A program made the translations under genes and the position numbers. From contig DASZAE010000136.1 of NCBI GenBank assembly GCA_035945515.1, positions 1-21,206 of the forward strand: 21,206 nt of DNA, read 5' to 3'. Positions within the stretch are counted from its first letter, which is position 1, and each line of letters starts with the position of its first letter. Of this stretch, positions 5,870-13,806 are shown piece after piece. The notes under the pieces were generated by a model. The model made no database searches, was not told the origin of the DNA, and saw nothing but the letters and a program-made list of their open reading frames with translations. This stretch comes from RH2-MAG17b sp035945515 (GTDB lineage Bacteria; Acidobacteriota; Terriglobia; UBA7540).

Positions 5870-6631
5870 TTATGCGAAGTTGATAGCGATGAGGAAGCGC
5901 GTGAGGATCGCGTCGACAACGATGGTAAGCACCGAAGCGACAACTACCGCTTGTGTTGTGGCCCGGCCTACGCCTTCCGTTCCTCCCTCGGTCCGCAAGC
6001 CGTAATAACAACCCACAATCGAAATGATCACGCCGAAGAGAAGGGGCTTGACCAAACCTTGGGTAAGGTCACGAAGGGTGAGGGATTGATAGGCGACGGT
6101 CCAATACTGCGCTTGGGAGACCTTGGCGATGGTCGCGCTGACCACCGCGCCGCCGAGGACGCCCGCAAAATCCGAAAGAATAGTGAGCAGCGGCAGCGTG
6201 ATGAGCGTGGCATAAAGCCGGGGTGAAACAAGTTTGCGCAATGGATCGGTGCCCAAGGCGCGCAGCGCATCAATCTGCTCGCTGACCAGCATGGAGCCAA
6301 TTTCAGAGGCAATGCCCGAACTATTGCGCCCCGCCACCACGATGGCAGTGAAAACGGGTCCAAGCTCGCGGACGATGGCGATGGCCACGGCTTCGCCGAG
6401 CAATGAAACTTCGCCGAAAGTCTGGAGTGTGCGATAGGTTTGCAGCGCCAGCACGAATCCGCTGAAAAAGCCGATAAGCAGGACGATGCGCAGCGAGCCA
6501 ACACCCATCACATCCATCTGGATAAGAGTGTCGGTGTAGTAACGCGGCGGGCTGAACGCATTCCGGAAAGCCCGCGCGGTGAGATAGGTAAATTCCTGAA
6601 GCGCGAAAATCTGCCGCTTGAGATAGCTCAA
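5870..6631 (-). CDS. mlaE: MlaE-type ABC transporter permease
   Basis: Inner-membrane permease of the MlaE/YrbE family, which with an ATPase (MlaF) and an MCE protein (MlaD) moves phospholipid between the membranes. 253 residues, the usual size. The family signature RELGPVFTAIVVAGRNSSGI followed by SEIGSMLVSEQIDALRALGT is at about 88-129. Hydrophobic segments lie near 48-66, 78-102, 139-165, 195-215 and 225-250. The start is TTG 6631, with AGGGG 4 bases before it; no in-frame ATG was found upstream, so the start is less certain than the product. Odd: no MlaF, MlaD or MlaC gene is adjacent on either side, so its partners must be encoded elsewhere or just not be clustered. Confidence 0.92.
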   Translation of the reverse strand: MSYLKRQIFALQEFTYLTARAFRNAFSPPRYYTDTLIQMDVMGVGSLRIVLLIGFFSGFVLALQTYRTLQTFGEVSLLGEAVAIAIVRELGPVFTAIVVAGRNSSGIASEIGSMLVSEQIDALRALGTDPLRKLVSPRLYATLITLPLLTILSDFAGVLGGAVVSATIAKVSQAQYWTVAYQSLTLRDLTQGLVKPLLFGVIISIVGCYYGLRTEGGTEGVGRATTQAVVVASVLTIVVDAILTRFLIAINFA

Positions 6632-6800
6632 GAAACCCCTGATGCGATGAATGGATTGAACAGCCGAATCTTTTTAGCGTTCTTTAGGGCTTTATTCCCA
6701 GCAAACCTCAATGTAATGGGCGGAGAATTTGAAGTCAAGTGAGCGCGGGACGCCTGTGTGTTGTAATCCTGCGCGTAGCCCGCCCAGTGAGGAATCCAGC

Positions 6801-7667
6801 TTAATGGCGGTGAGTGATAAGAGACTTCAGCGCGGGTTCCAAGGTGAAAATGATTTGCGCGCCCACTACCCGCTCGCGCTCGCGGAACAACTCGCCGAAT
6901 GGGTCTTGGCCGCTATAGAACCATGCTTCGACGCGAGCCACCGGCTGCCCATTGCGGGTTGTCAATTGCACGCCCGGTTCGACGCTGATGCTTGTTTGCC
7001 AGGCGACTTCTCCGCGCGTTTGGAAATCGTCGGCAAGGTATAGCTTCCAGTGATTGCCCGATAACGACGGCGGGAACCATTCCGTTCCGGCCTGCATCGT
7101 CCAGCGGCCAACTTTGGGGTACGTGCGCACGAGAAGCGTTGGGCCGCCGTAGACACGCAAATGATGGGGCGCATCGTAGGAAAGCAGGCCCTGAACGGCT
7201 TCGCGGCTGTAATGAAAGGGCTGGAAGCCGCTGAGATTTTCATAGTCGCCACCGAGGTGCGAGCTGACGTGGTAGAACTCGGCTCGCCCTGACCACTTGC
7301 CCTTGCGGAAAGAAAAGGGGATTCCGGCGTGGAAATCACCGGATTTCAGGTAGAGGGTTGTTCGTTCGGAGCCGAAACGCGCCACAATGCCGCCAAGAAA
7401 TCCGACTTGCCAATCGGAAGTTTTGCTTTCGGACGTATACACAGCAAGGGGAAGAGCCAAGCCAAAGTCAAGGTTGCCTCCGCCGTAGCGGATGCGGCTG
7501 GCTGGCTCAAACGGATCGGCCATAGGCGGGCGGAAAACCTGGTCACTGGTAAGATCGGCGTTAGTTGGGTTGTTGGCAGGTTGCTGAGCGAGGAGGGGAG
7601 ACCTTACGGCGCCCATCAGGAGCGCCAACTCACAGCAAAGCACGAGTGGCTTGAGGGTGAAACGCAT
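6801..7667 (-). CDS. DUF1207-type predicted outer-membrane beta-barrel protein
   Basis: 288 residues from ATG 7667 (a GTG at 7670 would add one residue). Residues 5-28 form a signal peptide ending LLAQQ. The mature chain alternates short amphipathic strands rich in aromatic residues and glycine (IRYGGGNLDFGLALPLAVYT, WSGRAEFYHVSSHLGGDYE, LRVYGGPTLLVR), as in an outer-membrane barrel. The segment PPMADPFEPASRIRY fits my memory of the DUF1207 family, which has no assigned function. Its ATG shares one base with the argH stop (TGATG), so translation is probably coupled to arginine biosynthesis genes. Why a barrel protein should sit there is unclear: it may be chance operon growth, or it may serve amino-acid passage. 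There is no evidence for the latter. Confidence 0.75.
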   Translation of the reverse strand: MRFTLKPLVLCCELALLMGAVRSPLLAQQPANNPTNADLTSDQVFRPPMADPFEPASRIRYGGGNLDFGLALPLAVYTSESKTSDWQVGFLGGIVARFGSERTTLYLKSGDFHAGIPFSFRKGKWSGRAEFYHVSSHLGGDYENLSGFQPFHYSREAVQGLLSYDAPHHLRVYGGPTLLVRTYPKVGRWTMQAGTEWFPPSLSGNHWKLYLADDFQTRGEVAWQTSISVEPGVQLTTRNGQPVARVEAWFYSGQDPFGELFRERERVVGAQIIFTLEPALKSLITHRH

Positions 7668-9094
7668 CACGAACGCCGCGCAGCCTTCCTTGAAGGTTTA
7701 AGCTGGCGTTTGAGCTGAGTAAGGCTGCGCTTACCCGCCTCAATTTGCCGGGCCACCTGCGCGCGCGCCGTGCCGCCCGTCACGTTTCTCTGCGCAATGG
7801 AAAGCTCGGGCGAGGTTGCGAACCGTGCGAGCCGGGCATCCCAGGAGGGAATCATTTGTCTGGCTTCGCCGGGGGATAATTCCGCAAAGGTTTTTCCAGC
7901 CGCAATGCAATGCCGCACCAGTTTGCCCGTTTGTTCGTGCGCTTTGGCGAATGGTATGCCTTTCCGGACCAGTTCATCAGCCACGTCGGTGGCGGTAAGA
8001 AAGCCGACTTGGGTGGCCGGCTTCATTTTTTCCTCATGAATGCTCAGGGTGCGGATTATGCGGGCCGCGAGGATAAGCGACTCGCGAACGGTGTCGACGC
8101 CATCGAAGAGCGCGACTTTGTCTTCCTGAAGGTCGCGGTCGTATGCTAAGGGCAATCCTTTTAGCAGCGTGATCATACTCGTCAGGCGGCCAATCACGCG
8201 CGCGGCTTTGCCCCGAATGAGTTCGAGAGAATCTGCATTTTTCTTCTGCGGCATCAGGCTGCTTCCAGTCGAGTATTGGTCGGAAAGCTCGACGTATCCG
8301 AAAGCTGGCGAAGAATAGAGGATAAGGTCCTCCGCGAGGCGGCTGAGATGGGTTTGGATGAGCGCGCACGCAAAGAGCAGCTCACAAACAAAATCGCGGT
8401 CTGATGTCGCGTCTAGGCTGTTGCGAGCGACACAGCTGAAGTCGAGTTCCTGCGCCAGCGCCGCGCGGTCGATGGCAAAAGCAGTTCCAGCCAGAGCACC
8501 GGCGCCCAGGGGCAGCTCGTCAGCGTGATTGCGGCAATCAACTAAGCGGGAAACATCGCGCGTGAACATTTCAAAATAGGCTAGAAGATAATGCGAAAAT
8601 AGAATGGGCTGCGCGGGCTGGAGATGCGTATAGCCGGGCATAACCGCGCCAAGATGCTCTTTCGCTCTTGCCAGCAGCGCGTCAAGAAGGTCCATCGCGC
8701 CGCGCAGCAGATCGGTTATCGCATCCTTCACAAAAAGCCGTGTTTCCGTCGCCACCAGATCATTGCGGCTGCGCCCCGTGCGCAGCTTTTTCGCTGCAGG
8801 TCCTATTTCTTTTTCAAGACGGTCTTCAACCCATGTGTGCACGTCTTCGCTCGATTCGTTGCGAGCCCATGTGGGGTGATTCTCGATATAACGGCAGATG
8901 GATTCAAGCCCCTGCGTAATTTTTTGTGCCTCCGTTTTGCTAAGGACACCTGCCGCCGCCAGATGGCGCACGTAAATGCGGTTCACCCTTAAGTCATAGA
9001 GAACCAGGCGCTGGTCAAAGGAGAAAGATTCGGAAAACTTTTCGAATAGCGGATCGCCGCGATCGCCTGTGAATCGCCCGCCCCAGAGTTTCAT
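7667..9094 (-). CDS. argH: Argininosuccinate lyase
   Basis: Cytosolic enzyme splitting argininosuccinate into arginine and fumarate, the last step of arginine synthesis. 475 residues, typical of the family plus a short basic tail (RQLKPSRKAARRS). The N-terminus MKLWGGRF is characteristic. The fumarase/aspartase superfamily signature GSSLMPQKKN, holding the catalytic serine loop, is near residues 275-285; TGRSRNDLVATETRLF and GYTHLQPAQPILFSHYL are also present. The ATG at 9094 shares one base with the argG stop, and the gene ends in a TGATG overlap with the DUF1207 gene, so argG, argH and that gene form one translational string. Confidence 0.98.
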   Translation of the reverse strand: MKLWGGRFTGDRGDPLFEKFSESFSFDQRLVLYDLRVNRIYVRHLAAAGVLSKTEAQKITQGLESICRYIENHPTWARNESSEDVHTWVEDRLEKEIGPAAKKLRTGRSRNDLVATETRLFVKDAITDLLRGAMDLLDALLARAKEHLGAVMPGYTHLQPAQPILFSHYLLAYFEMFTRDVSRLVDCRNHADELPLGAGALAGTAFAIDRAALAQELDFSCVARNSLDATSDRDFVCELLFACALIQTHLSRLAEDLILYSSPAFGYVELSDQYSTGSSLMPQKKNADSLELIRGKAARVIGRLTSMITLLKGLPLAYDRDLQEDKVALFDGVDTVRESLILAARIIRTLSIHEEKMKPATQVGFLTATDVADELVRKGIPFAKAHEQTGKLVRHCIAAGKTFAELSPGEARQMIPSWDARLARFATSPELSIAQRNVTGGTARAQVARQIEAGKRSLTQLKRQLKPSRKAARRS

Positions 9095-10347
9095 CAGGCT
9101 CTCCTCGGAGCAGGATGGGATTTGCGAGCGGATTTCCGCAAGGTAGCTTCGATTTTAATGGGCAACCCGATGATGTTAATGAACCCTTCCGCGTCTTTTT
9201 GATCGTAGTCAGCGCCCATGGTGAAGCCGCCGATGCTCGTGTCATAGAGTGAGTAAGGAGAAACACGATCAAGGACGCGAACAGCCCCTTTATAAAGCCC
9301 GAGTGTCACTTCGCCGCTGACGTGACGTTGCGTGACCTCGATGAAGCCGTCGAGCGCCTCGCGCAGAGGAGTAAACCACTGGCCATAGTAGACCAGTTCG
9401 GCGTAGCGGAGCGCCACAAGCTGCTTGTAATGAAACGTCTCCCGGTCAAGGCAAAGTGCCTCAAGCTCATGGTGGGCCGTATGGAGGAGCGTTCCCGCCG
9501 GGGTTTCGTAGGCGCCGTGCGACTTCATGCCCACGAAGCGATTTTCCACTAGGTCCGTCCGGCCGACACCGCTCGTGCCAGCAATTTCATTGAGTGTTTG
9601 CAACAACTTGAGTGGATTTAGCGACCGGCCGTTCACAGAAACTGGAATGCCCTTTTCAAAACCGATCTTCACCGCAGTTTCACGGTCCGCCGCTTTGCGC
9701 GGACTCCGGCTGAGCTTCCAGGCGTCCTCCGGAGGTTCGCCGAGCTTGGTTTCCAGGGGGCCTCCTTCGTGGCTCAAATGCCAGATGTTCTGATCGCGGC
9801 TATAAAGGTCTTTCTTGGTAACCGGCACCGGGACGCCGTGCTTGCGCGCATAATCCAAAGCGTCTTCACGCGATTTGATGGACCACTCGCGCCACGGCGC
9901 AATCACTCGAAGATGAGGAGCAAGCGCCTTATAGGTGAGTTCGAACCTTACCTGATCGTTGCCCTTGCCTGTGCACCCGTGCGCCACTGCATCCGCTCCG
10001 CATTCGAGCGCCACCTCAACCTGCCGCTTAGCCAGGATCGGACGCGCAAGCGAGGTGCCGAGCAGATACTTGCCTTCGTAAATGGCGCCGGCCTGAATTG
10101 CCTTCCAGAGATAGCCGGTGATGAATTCTTCGCGCAAGTCTTCGACAAAAACCCTTTTCGCGCCCGTCTTCAGCGCCTTCTGGCGCAGCGCCTTATAGTC
10201 GTCACCCTGGCCGACGTCGCCCGCCATGGCAATAACCTCGCAGCCATAGTTTTCCTTGAGCCATGGGATGATGATCGAAGTATCTAAGCCTCCCGAATAG
10301 GCTAAAACTACGCGTTTTACTTTTTGTGCTCCGGAAGAAAACTGCAT
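9094..10347 (-). CDS. argG: Argininosuccinate synthase
   Basis: ATP-dependent ligase joining citrulline and aspartate to argininosuccinate. 417 residues against about 400 usual. The nucleotide-binding P-loop AYSGGLDTS is at 16-24, and CTGKGNDQVRFE and STGVGRTD-like (GTSGVGRTDLVENRFVG) blocks are intact. The start ATG at 10347 has AAGGA 4 bases upstream. It precedes argH with a 1-base overlap and follows argR by 88 bases, so the three genes make a compact arginine cluster. A candidate promoter lies in the argR-argG gap. Repression by ArgR is expected from the family, although I saw no convincing ARG box directly before argG. Confidence 0.98.
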   Translation of the reverse strand: MQFSSGAQKVKRVVLAYSGGLDTSIIIPWLKENYGCEVIAMAGDVGQGDDYKALRQKALKTGAKRVFVEDLREEFITGYLWKAIQAGAIYEGKYLLGTSLARPILAKRQVEVALECGADAVAHGCTGKGNDQVRFELTYKALAPHLRVIAPWREWSIKSREDALDYARKHGVPVPVTKKDLYSRDQNIWHLSHEGGPLETKLGEPPEDAWKLSRSPRKAADRETAVKIGFEKGIPVSVNGRSLNPLKLLQTLNEIAGTSGVGRTDLVENRFVGMKSHGAYETPAGTLLHTAHHELEALCLDRETFHYKQLVALRYAELVYYGQWFTPLREALDGFIEVTQRHVSGEVTLGLYKGAVRVLDRVSPYSLYDTSIGGFTMGADYDQKDAEGFINIIGLPIKIEATLRKSARKSHPAPRRA

Positions 10348-10359
10348 TCAGTCCTTCTT

Positions 10360-10390
10360 TCTATAAAAGGGAATCACCTGACTCTGACAA
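10360..10390 (-). promoter_or_regulatory. Candidate sigma-70-type promoter for argGH
   Basis: On the minus strand TTGTCA (10385-10390) is followed by TTTATA (10362-10367) at 17 bases, or TATAGA (10360-10365) at 19 bases. It lies a few bases before the argG ribosome site, so the leader would be very short. A weak call from motif matching by eye. Confidence 0.3.
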
Positions 10391-10435
10391 CTTAATCGTA
10401 AGAACTATTTTATGAGCGAATTGGATGAGGCAACC

Positions 10436-10882
10436 CTATTCCGCGAGGGCTTCCATAATCTTGCTGCGCACACGCGCTGCTTGCCGCGTGCCCGCCGTAG
10501 CGAGAAAAATGGTGTCATCGCCGGCGACGGTGCCCATAATCTCTTGCCAGCCAGTTGAATCAAGAGCCACCGCCACCGAATGAGCGTTCCCAGGATGCGT
10601 TCTTACGATCACCAGATTTGAAGCAAGGCGCACTTCGCGCAGAAACTCCTTAAGGATTACTGCGAGCGCCGGCTGCGGAGGAGCGGCGGCTTTGCTTGCG
10701 CCGGCTAGCTTATAGCCTTCGCGCGTCTTCACCAGACCAAGCTCTTCGATATCGCGCGAGACGGTCGCCTGCGTCACGTGGATTCCACGCTGCGCCAGCG
10801 CGGTCCGCAGCCCGGTTTGCGTCAGCACGGCTTCGGTCCGCAGGATGTCCAGGATTTGGTTGCGCCGGTATAAGTTATCCAT
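10436..10882 (-). CDS. argR: Arginine repressor ArgR/AhrC
   Basis: Hexameric transcription regulator that binds ARG boxes when arginine is bound. 148 residues, the family size. The N-terminal winged helix contains TQATVSRDIEELGLVK (37-52), including the Ser42-Arg43 pair used in operator recognition. The C-terminal oligomerisation and arginine-binding domain has IVRTHPGNAHSVAVALD and the GTVAGDDTIFLA block with the Gly-Asp motif at 121-122. An Ala/Pro-rich hinge (61-73) links them. It lies directly upstream of argGH on the same strand, the expected targets. A candidate ARG box overlapping its own -10 suggests autoregulation. Confidence 0.96.
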   Translation of the reverse strand: MDNLYRRNQILDILRTEAVLTQTGLRTALAQRGIHVTQATVSRDIEELGLVKTREGYKLAGASKAAAPPQPALAVILKEFLREVRLASNLVIVRTHPGNAHSVAVALDSTGWQEIMGTVAGDDTIFLATAGTRQAARVRSKIMEALAE

Positions 10883-10898
10883 GCAAAGTAACGTGAGA

Positions 10899-10939
10899 TG
10901 TGAATCATTACTCTACCGGATTTATCACAGGTGGCACAA
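10899..10939 (-). promoter_or_regulatory. Candidate argR promoter with overlapping ARG-box-like site
   Basis: On the minus strand TTGTGC (10934-10939) and TAGAGT (10910-10915) are 18 bases apart, a moderate -35/-10 pair. The plus-strand bases 10901-10914, TGAAT-CATT-ACTCT, match the ARG-box pattern TGAAT-N4-ATTCA at 8 of 10 defined positions, with one perfect half-site, and overlap the -10. Position and match fit autorepression; confirmation would need binding data. Confidence 0.38.
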
Positions 10940-10971
10940 GGGCCGCAGCCGGTTTATAAATTCAGGCCGCT

Positions 10972-12186
10972 TTAAGGAATTATCTTTTTGAAGAAGTGAA
11001 ACTTGCTTTTCTTTTGCGGGGTTGGATTGCTACTGGGAGAACTGAGACTTTGCTTGCTATCGGCGGCGCTCACCGTTGGGGTTGCAGGCGCCTTTGGATC
11101 GACCGGCGTGCCAGATTTCAAGTTTGCGGCGCTTCCAGCCTCGACTCCGATTCCGCTCCCGGCGCTCGAAGCCGGTTGATCCAGTTGGGCGATTTTGGCC
11201 TGAATCTGGTTTGTGGAACCTAGCACAACGGGACCGTGCAATGTTGAAGAATAGTCAGGTCCGGAAGAAAATGCGCCTAGAGCCTTATGCAGGAGGCCCT
11301 CGTTATCGCGCCGCGCGGCGTCCGCCTGTGCTCGCGCCAGCATCGCCTTAGTAGGCCGCGGAATAGGCTCGTGCATGTCGGCAAGTTGCTTTTTCGCATC
11401 CGCCACACGAGGGCTCAGGGGGAACTCCATAATCAAGCGGTCGTAATAGGGCGCTGCTTGTTTCGACTTGTGAAGCTCCGCGAGCGACTGGCCCAAGTAC
11501 CAGAATACATCGTCTCCTTTGCTGAAATTGGAATACTGATTCACGATTGATTCAAACCGCGATTCGGCCGCCGGATAGGCACGGTGCACATAGTAGAAAT
11601 TCGCAATTTCAAATTGGCCTTCTGCCAGCGTTTCTTGTACCTCGCGCAGCCTGTCTTTCACTTCAGGCATCAGAGGATTGGTGGGATACTTCTCCAGGAA
11701 TTCCTTGAATTCCGCTTCCGCTTCCTGCGCTTCGGTCTGGTCGCGGTTCGCCTTTCCAATGAGCCGGAAAAAACACATGCCCGCGCGATATTCCGCCATA
11801 GGCGCTTCGGGCGCGGTGGGAAAGAATGTAATGAAGTCCTTATACTCCGCCTCCGCCTCGGTTAAGCCCGAAATGCCGCCCTCTTTATAATAGGAGTCCG
11901 CAATCGCCAGCTTAGATTGAGAAAGATATTCGCTGTCAGGATACGTGTTGAGCAATGCCTGCAAGAGCAGCCGGCCTGCTTGGTACCGGCCGTGTTTGAA
12001 CTCATTGAGGGACTTATCCAGCAGAATTTTATCGGGCTGCTCGCCAGGAGCAACGGGCAACCCGGCTTCATGGTGATGATGAAAAGGAATGCAACCCGGC
12101 AGCAAAATGACACTGGTCATGATGACCGCACAGGCTAACATCGACCGCGCTTTAAGTGTGGTTCGACCTGAAAGATGAAAACTCAT
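10972..12186 (-). CDS. bamD: Outer-membrane assembly lipoprotein BamD (YfiO)
   Basis: Periplasm-facing lipoprotein of the BAM complex that inserts beta-barrel proteins. A signal peptide of about 31 residues ends in the lipobox LLPGC, so Cys32 is the lipidated residue; a run of four histidines follows shortly after (CIPFHHHHE). Residues about 50-270 contain tetratricopeptide-like helical pairs typical of BamD (YQAGRLLLQALLNTYPDSEY, EAEFKEFLEKYPTNPLMPE, FWYLGQSLAELHKSKQAAPY). With 404 residues it is longer than E. coli BamD (about 245). The excess is a C-terminal Ser/Ala/Pro-rich tail (about 300-404) ending in a Lys/Phe-rich patch (KKSKFHFFKKIIP). AGGAG lies 2 bases before the ATG, so the start may be slightly different. 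It precedes argR by 89 bases, probably fortuitously. Confidence 0.88.
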   Translation of the reverse strand: MSFHLSGRTTLKARSMLACAVIMTSVILLPGCIPFHHHHEAGLPVAPGEQPDKILLDKSLNEFKHGRYQAGRLLLQALLNTYPDSEYLSQSKLAIADSYYKEGGISGLTEAEAEYKDFITFFPTAPEAPMAEYRAGMCFFRLIGKANRDQTEAQEAEAEFKEFLEKYPTNPLMPEVKDRLREVQETLAEGQFEIANFYYVHRAYPAAESRFESIVNQYSNFSKGDDVFWYLGQSLAELHKSKQAAPYYDRLIMEFPLSPRVADAKKQLADMHEPIPRPTKAMLARAQADAARRDNEGLLHKALGAFSSGPDYSSTLHGPVVLGSTNQIQAKIAQLDQPASSAGSGIGVEAGSAANLKSGTPVDPKAPATPTVSAADSKQSLSSPSSNPTPQKKSKFHFFKKIIP

Positions 12187-12572
12187 TACTCCTGGTAAAA
12201 CTCCAATAATAATTTGCTAAAAAGCCAGGGCTCCGTTGCAATCGTCGCCCATTCGACCAAGCCGCCGGACCCGGCCCAACTCTTCACTCAGGCAAACAAG
12301 GTCAAATGACAGGAGCGGCGGAACAAACGATACGGCCTAGCAAACTTTGGTCCTTGGATCCTACCGAACCCAAGCTTCAAGACTACCATAATTAGACGGA
12401 GCCGTGTATCCCGATTGCGCGCGAGCCTGCCGGGGTGCACAGAACGCCAAATGAATATCTGGTTAAATACAGAATCCTCGCTGGAGTCATACGGTGTTTG
12501 CTCGATTGAGCGTTTCGTGCTTTGATTTGATGCTGATTTAGTAGCGATTTGTTTATAAGGATGGAAGCAGCT
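12187..12572. other. 386-base divergent intergenic region between bamD and ku
   Basis: No gene, repeat or RNA recognised. It must contain the starts of transcription for bamD (minus) and ku (plus), but no -35/-10 pair stood out. It marks the boundary between the housekeeping block and the NHEJ block. Confidence 0.6.
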
Positions 12573-13400
12573 ATGTCATCGACGATCTGGAAGGGCCATC
12601 TCAGCTTCGGCCTCGTTTCGCTTCCCTTGCGGCTGTACGCAGCAGCGCGAAGCGAGCGGGTCGAGCTGCACCAGCTTCATAGGACCTGCCGTACCCGGTT
12701 ACGCAGACCGCTATTTTGCCCAACCTGCAATCGGATAGTGGAGTCCTCTGAAGTGGCAAAGGGCTACGAATACGAAAAAGGCCAGTACCTCATCGTCGAC
12801 GATCGGGAGATTAAGAAACTCGTTCCTGAGGCGGGCGGAGCAATGGAAATCCGCGAATTTGTGCCGCTGGCCGAAATCGATCCTCTATATTACGACGCCT
12901 CATACTTTGCTGTTCCGGAAAAGCCGGGACAAAAGGCTTATCAGCTTCTCGTTAAGGCTATTGAGGAGAGCGGACAAGCGGCGCTGGCGAAAGTTGTGAT
13001 GCGCCAGCGGGAATATCTTGTTGCAATTCGAGCGCGGGATGGGGGCCTCACACTTCATACGCTGTTCTTTGCCAGTGAGGTTCGAGCGGCGCCGGAATAC
13101 GGCCACTCCGGGGCGGACGTGAGGCTGGAGGAACTAAAACTGGCTAAAGAAGTTATCGCGAAAATGTCCACCCATTTCAGGCCAGAAAAATATCGTGATG
13201 AATACCAAGCCAAACTGAAGCAACTCCTGTCGGCCAAGTCCAAGGGCAAGAAGGCCCCGGAGGCGCGGAAACGGAAACTCGCTCCTGTAATCGATATGAT
13301 GGATGCGCTTAAGAAAAGCTTACCGAGGACAACGTCCCGGAAAAAATTGCGGCGTTCCACCCGTGGCAGCGCGCGCAGAGCTCAGAAGAGAGCCAGCTAG
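12573..13400 (+). CDS. ku: Ku protein (bacterial NHEJ end-binding homodimer)
   Basis: Homodimeric ring that binds DNA double-strand ends and recruits LigD. From ATG 12573 it has 275 residues, normal for bacterial Ku. The start matches the family N-terminus (STIWKGHLSFGLVSLPLRLY); an earlier TTG (12549) or ATG (12561) would add residues not seen in relatives. Other family blocks: KGYEYEKGQYLIVDDREIKK, YYDASYFAVPEKPGQKAYQL and SGQAALAKVVMRQREYLVAI. A CPTC knuckle is at 49-52. The C-terminal tail (about 228-275) is rich in Lys and Arg, like tails that bind DNA in other bacterial Ku proteins. A GGA-type ribosome site lies about 7 bases upstream. The three split LigD genes follow after a repeat element that begins at the last base of the ku stop codon. 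Confidence 0.96.
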   Translation: MSSTIWKGHLSFGLVSLPLRLYAAARSERVELHQLHRTCRTRLRRPLFCPTCNRIVESSEVAKGYEYEKGQYLIVDDREIKKLVPEAGGAMEIREFVPLAEIDPLYYDASYFAVPEKPGQKAYQLLVKAIEESGQAALAKVVMRQREYLVAIRARDGGLTLHTLFFASEVRAAPEYGHSGADVRLEELKLAKEVIAKMSTHFRPEKYRDEYQAKLKQLLSAKSKGKKAPEARKRKLAPVIDMMDALKKSLPRTTSRKKLRRSTRGSARRAQKRAS

Positions 13401-13643
13401 TGTCGCGTATCTGAATTAGGTGACACATCTTGAACCTGTCATTCTGAGGAGCCGAAGGCGGTCCTGAGCGTAGCGAAGGAAGAATCTCGGTATTCCGTTG
13501 ATTTCAGAAATGCTGGGATGCTTCGCGGAGTTTACCTTGAGTCAAATGCCGGGATCCTTCGCTCCGCTCAGGATGACGAGCGAAGGGATCAGCATGACGC
13601 GCGAGGAAGGGAAGTGTGTCACCTATTTGAGTTACGTGACACG
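13400..13643. repeat. MITE-like palindromic element with about 31-base terminal inverted repeats
   Basis: The ends 13400-13431 and 13612-13643 are imperfect inverted copies (about 27 of 31 positions), both containing the block AGGTGACACA when read inward from each end. Between them lies the dispersed repeat beginning TGTCATTCTGAG (13437-13448), CGAAGGAAGAATCTC, GAAATGCTGGGATGCTTCGC (13507 on) and GATCCTTCGCTCCGCTCAGG. There is no coding capacity of note, so it would be non-autonomous. Part of its interior recurs in inverse orientation at 20958-21017. Confidence 0.7.
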
Positions 13644-13806
13644 AGTCGCGCTCAGGGCCTGCGGTGGCGCTCTCAATCCCTGGCGTGGAGGGTTTCGCAT
13701 AAAAACGGGGGCCTGGGTTTTGCTTGTATAAGGGCTATCTGCTGCAAGACCTTCAAATGGTGAGTTTACGAAGCTGACATAACTACGCTTCGAAATCGCC
13801 AGTTTT
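13644..13806. other. Leader region upstream of the LigD phosphoesterase gene
   Basis: 163 bases with no gene recognised. With 13400-13643 it separates ku from the LigD genes by 406 bases, so the split LigD genes may have their own promoter here. TATAAG near 13726 could be a -10, but no matching -35 was found. Confidence 0.4.

Noticed and set aside
13498..13763. Two plus-strand frames of 77-81 residues between ku and the phosphoesterase gene
   Set aside because: They are translations of a dispersed repeat (the FAEFTLSQ-type peptide also appears, inverted, near 21000) and lack ribosome sites.
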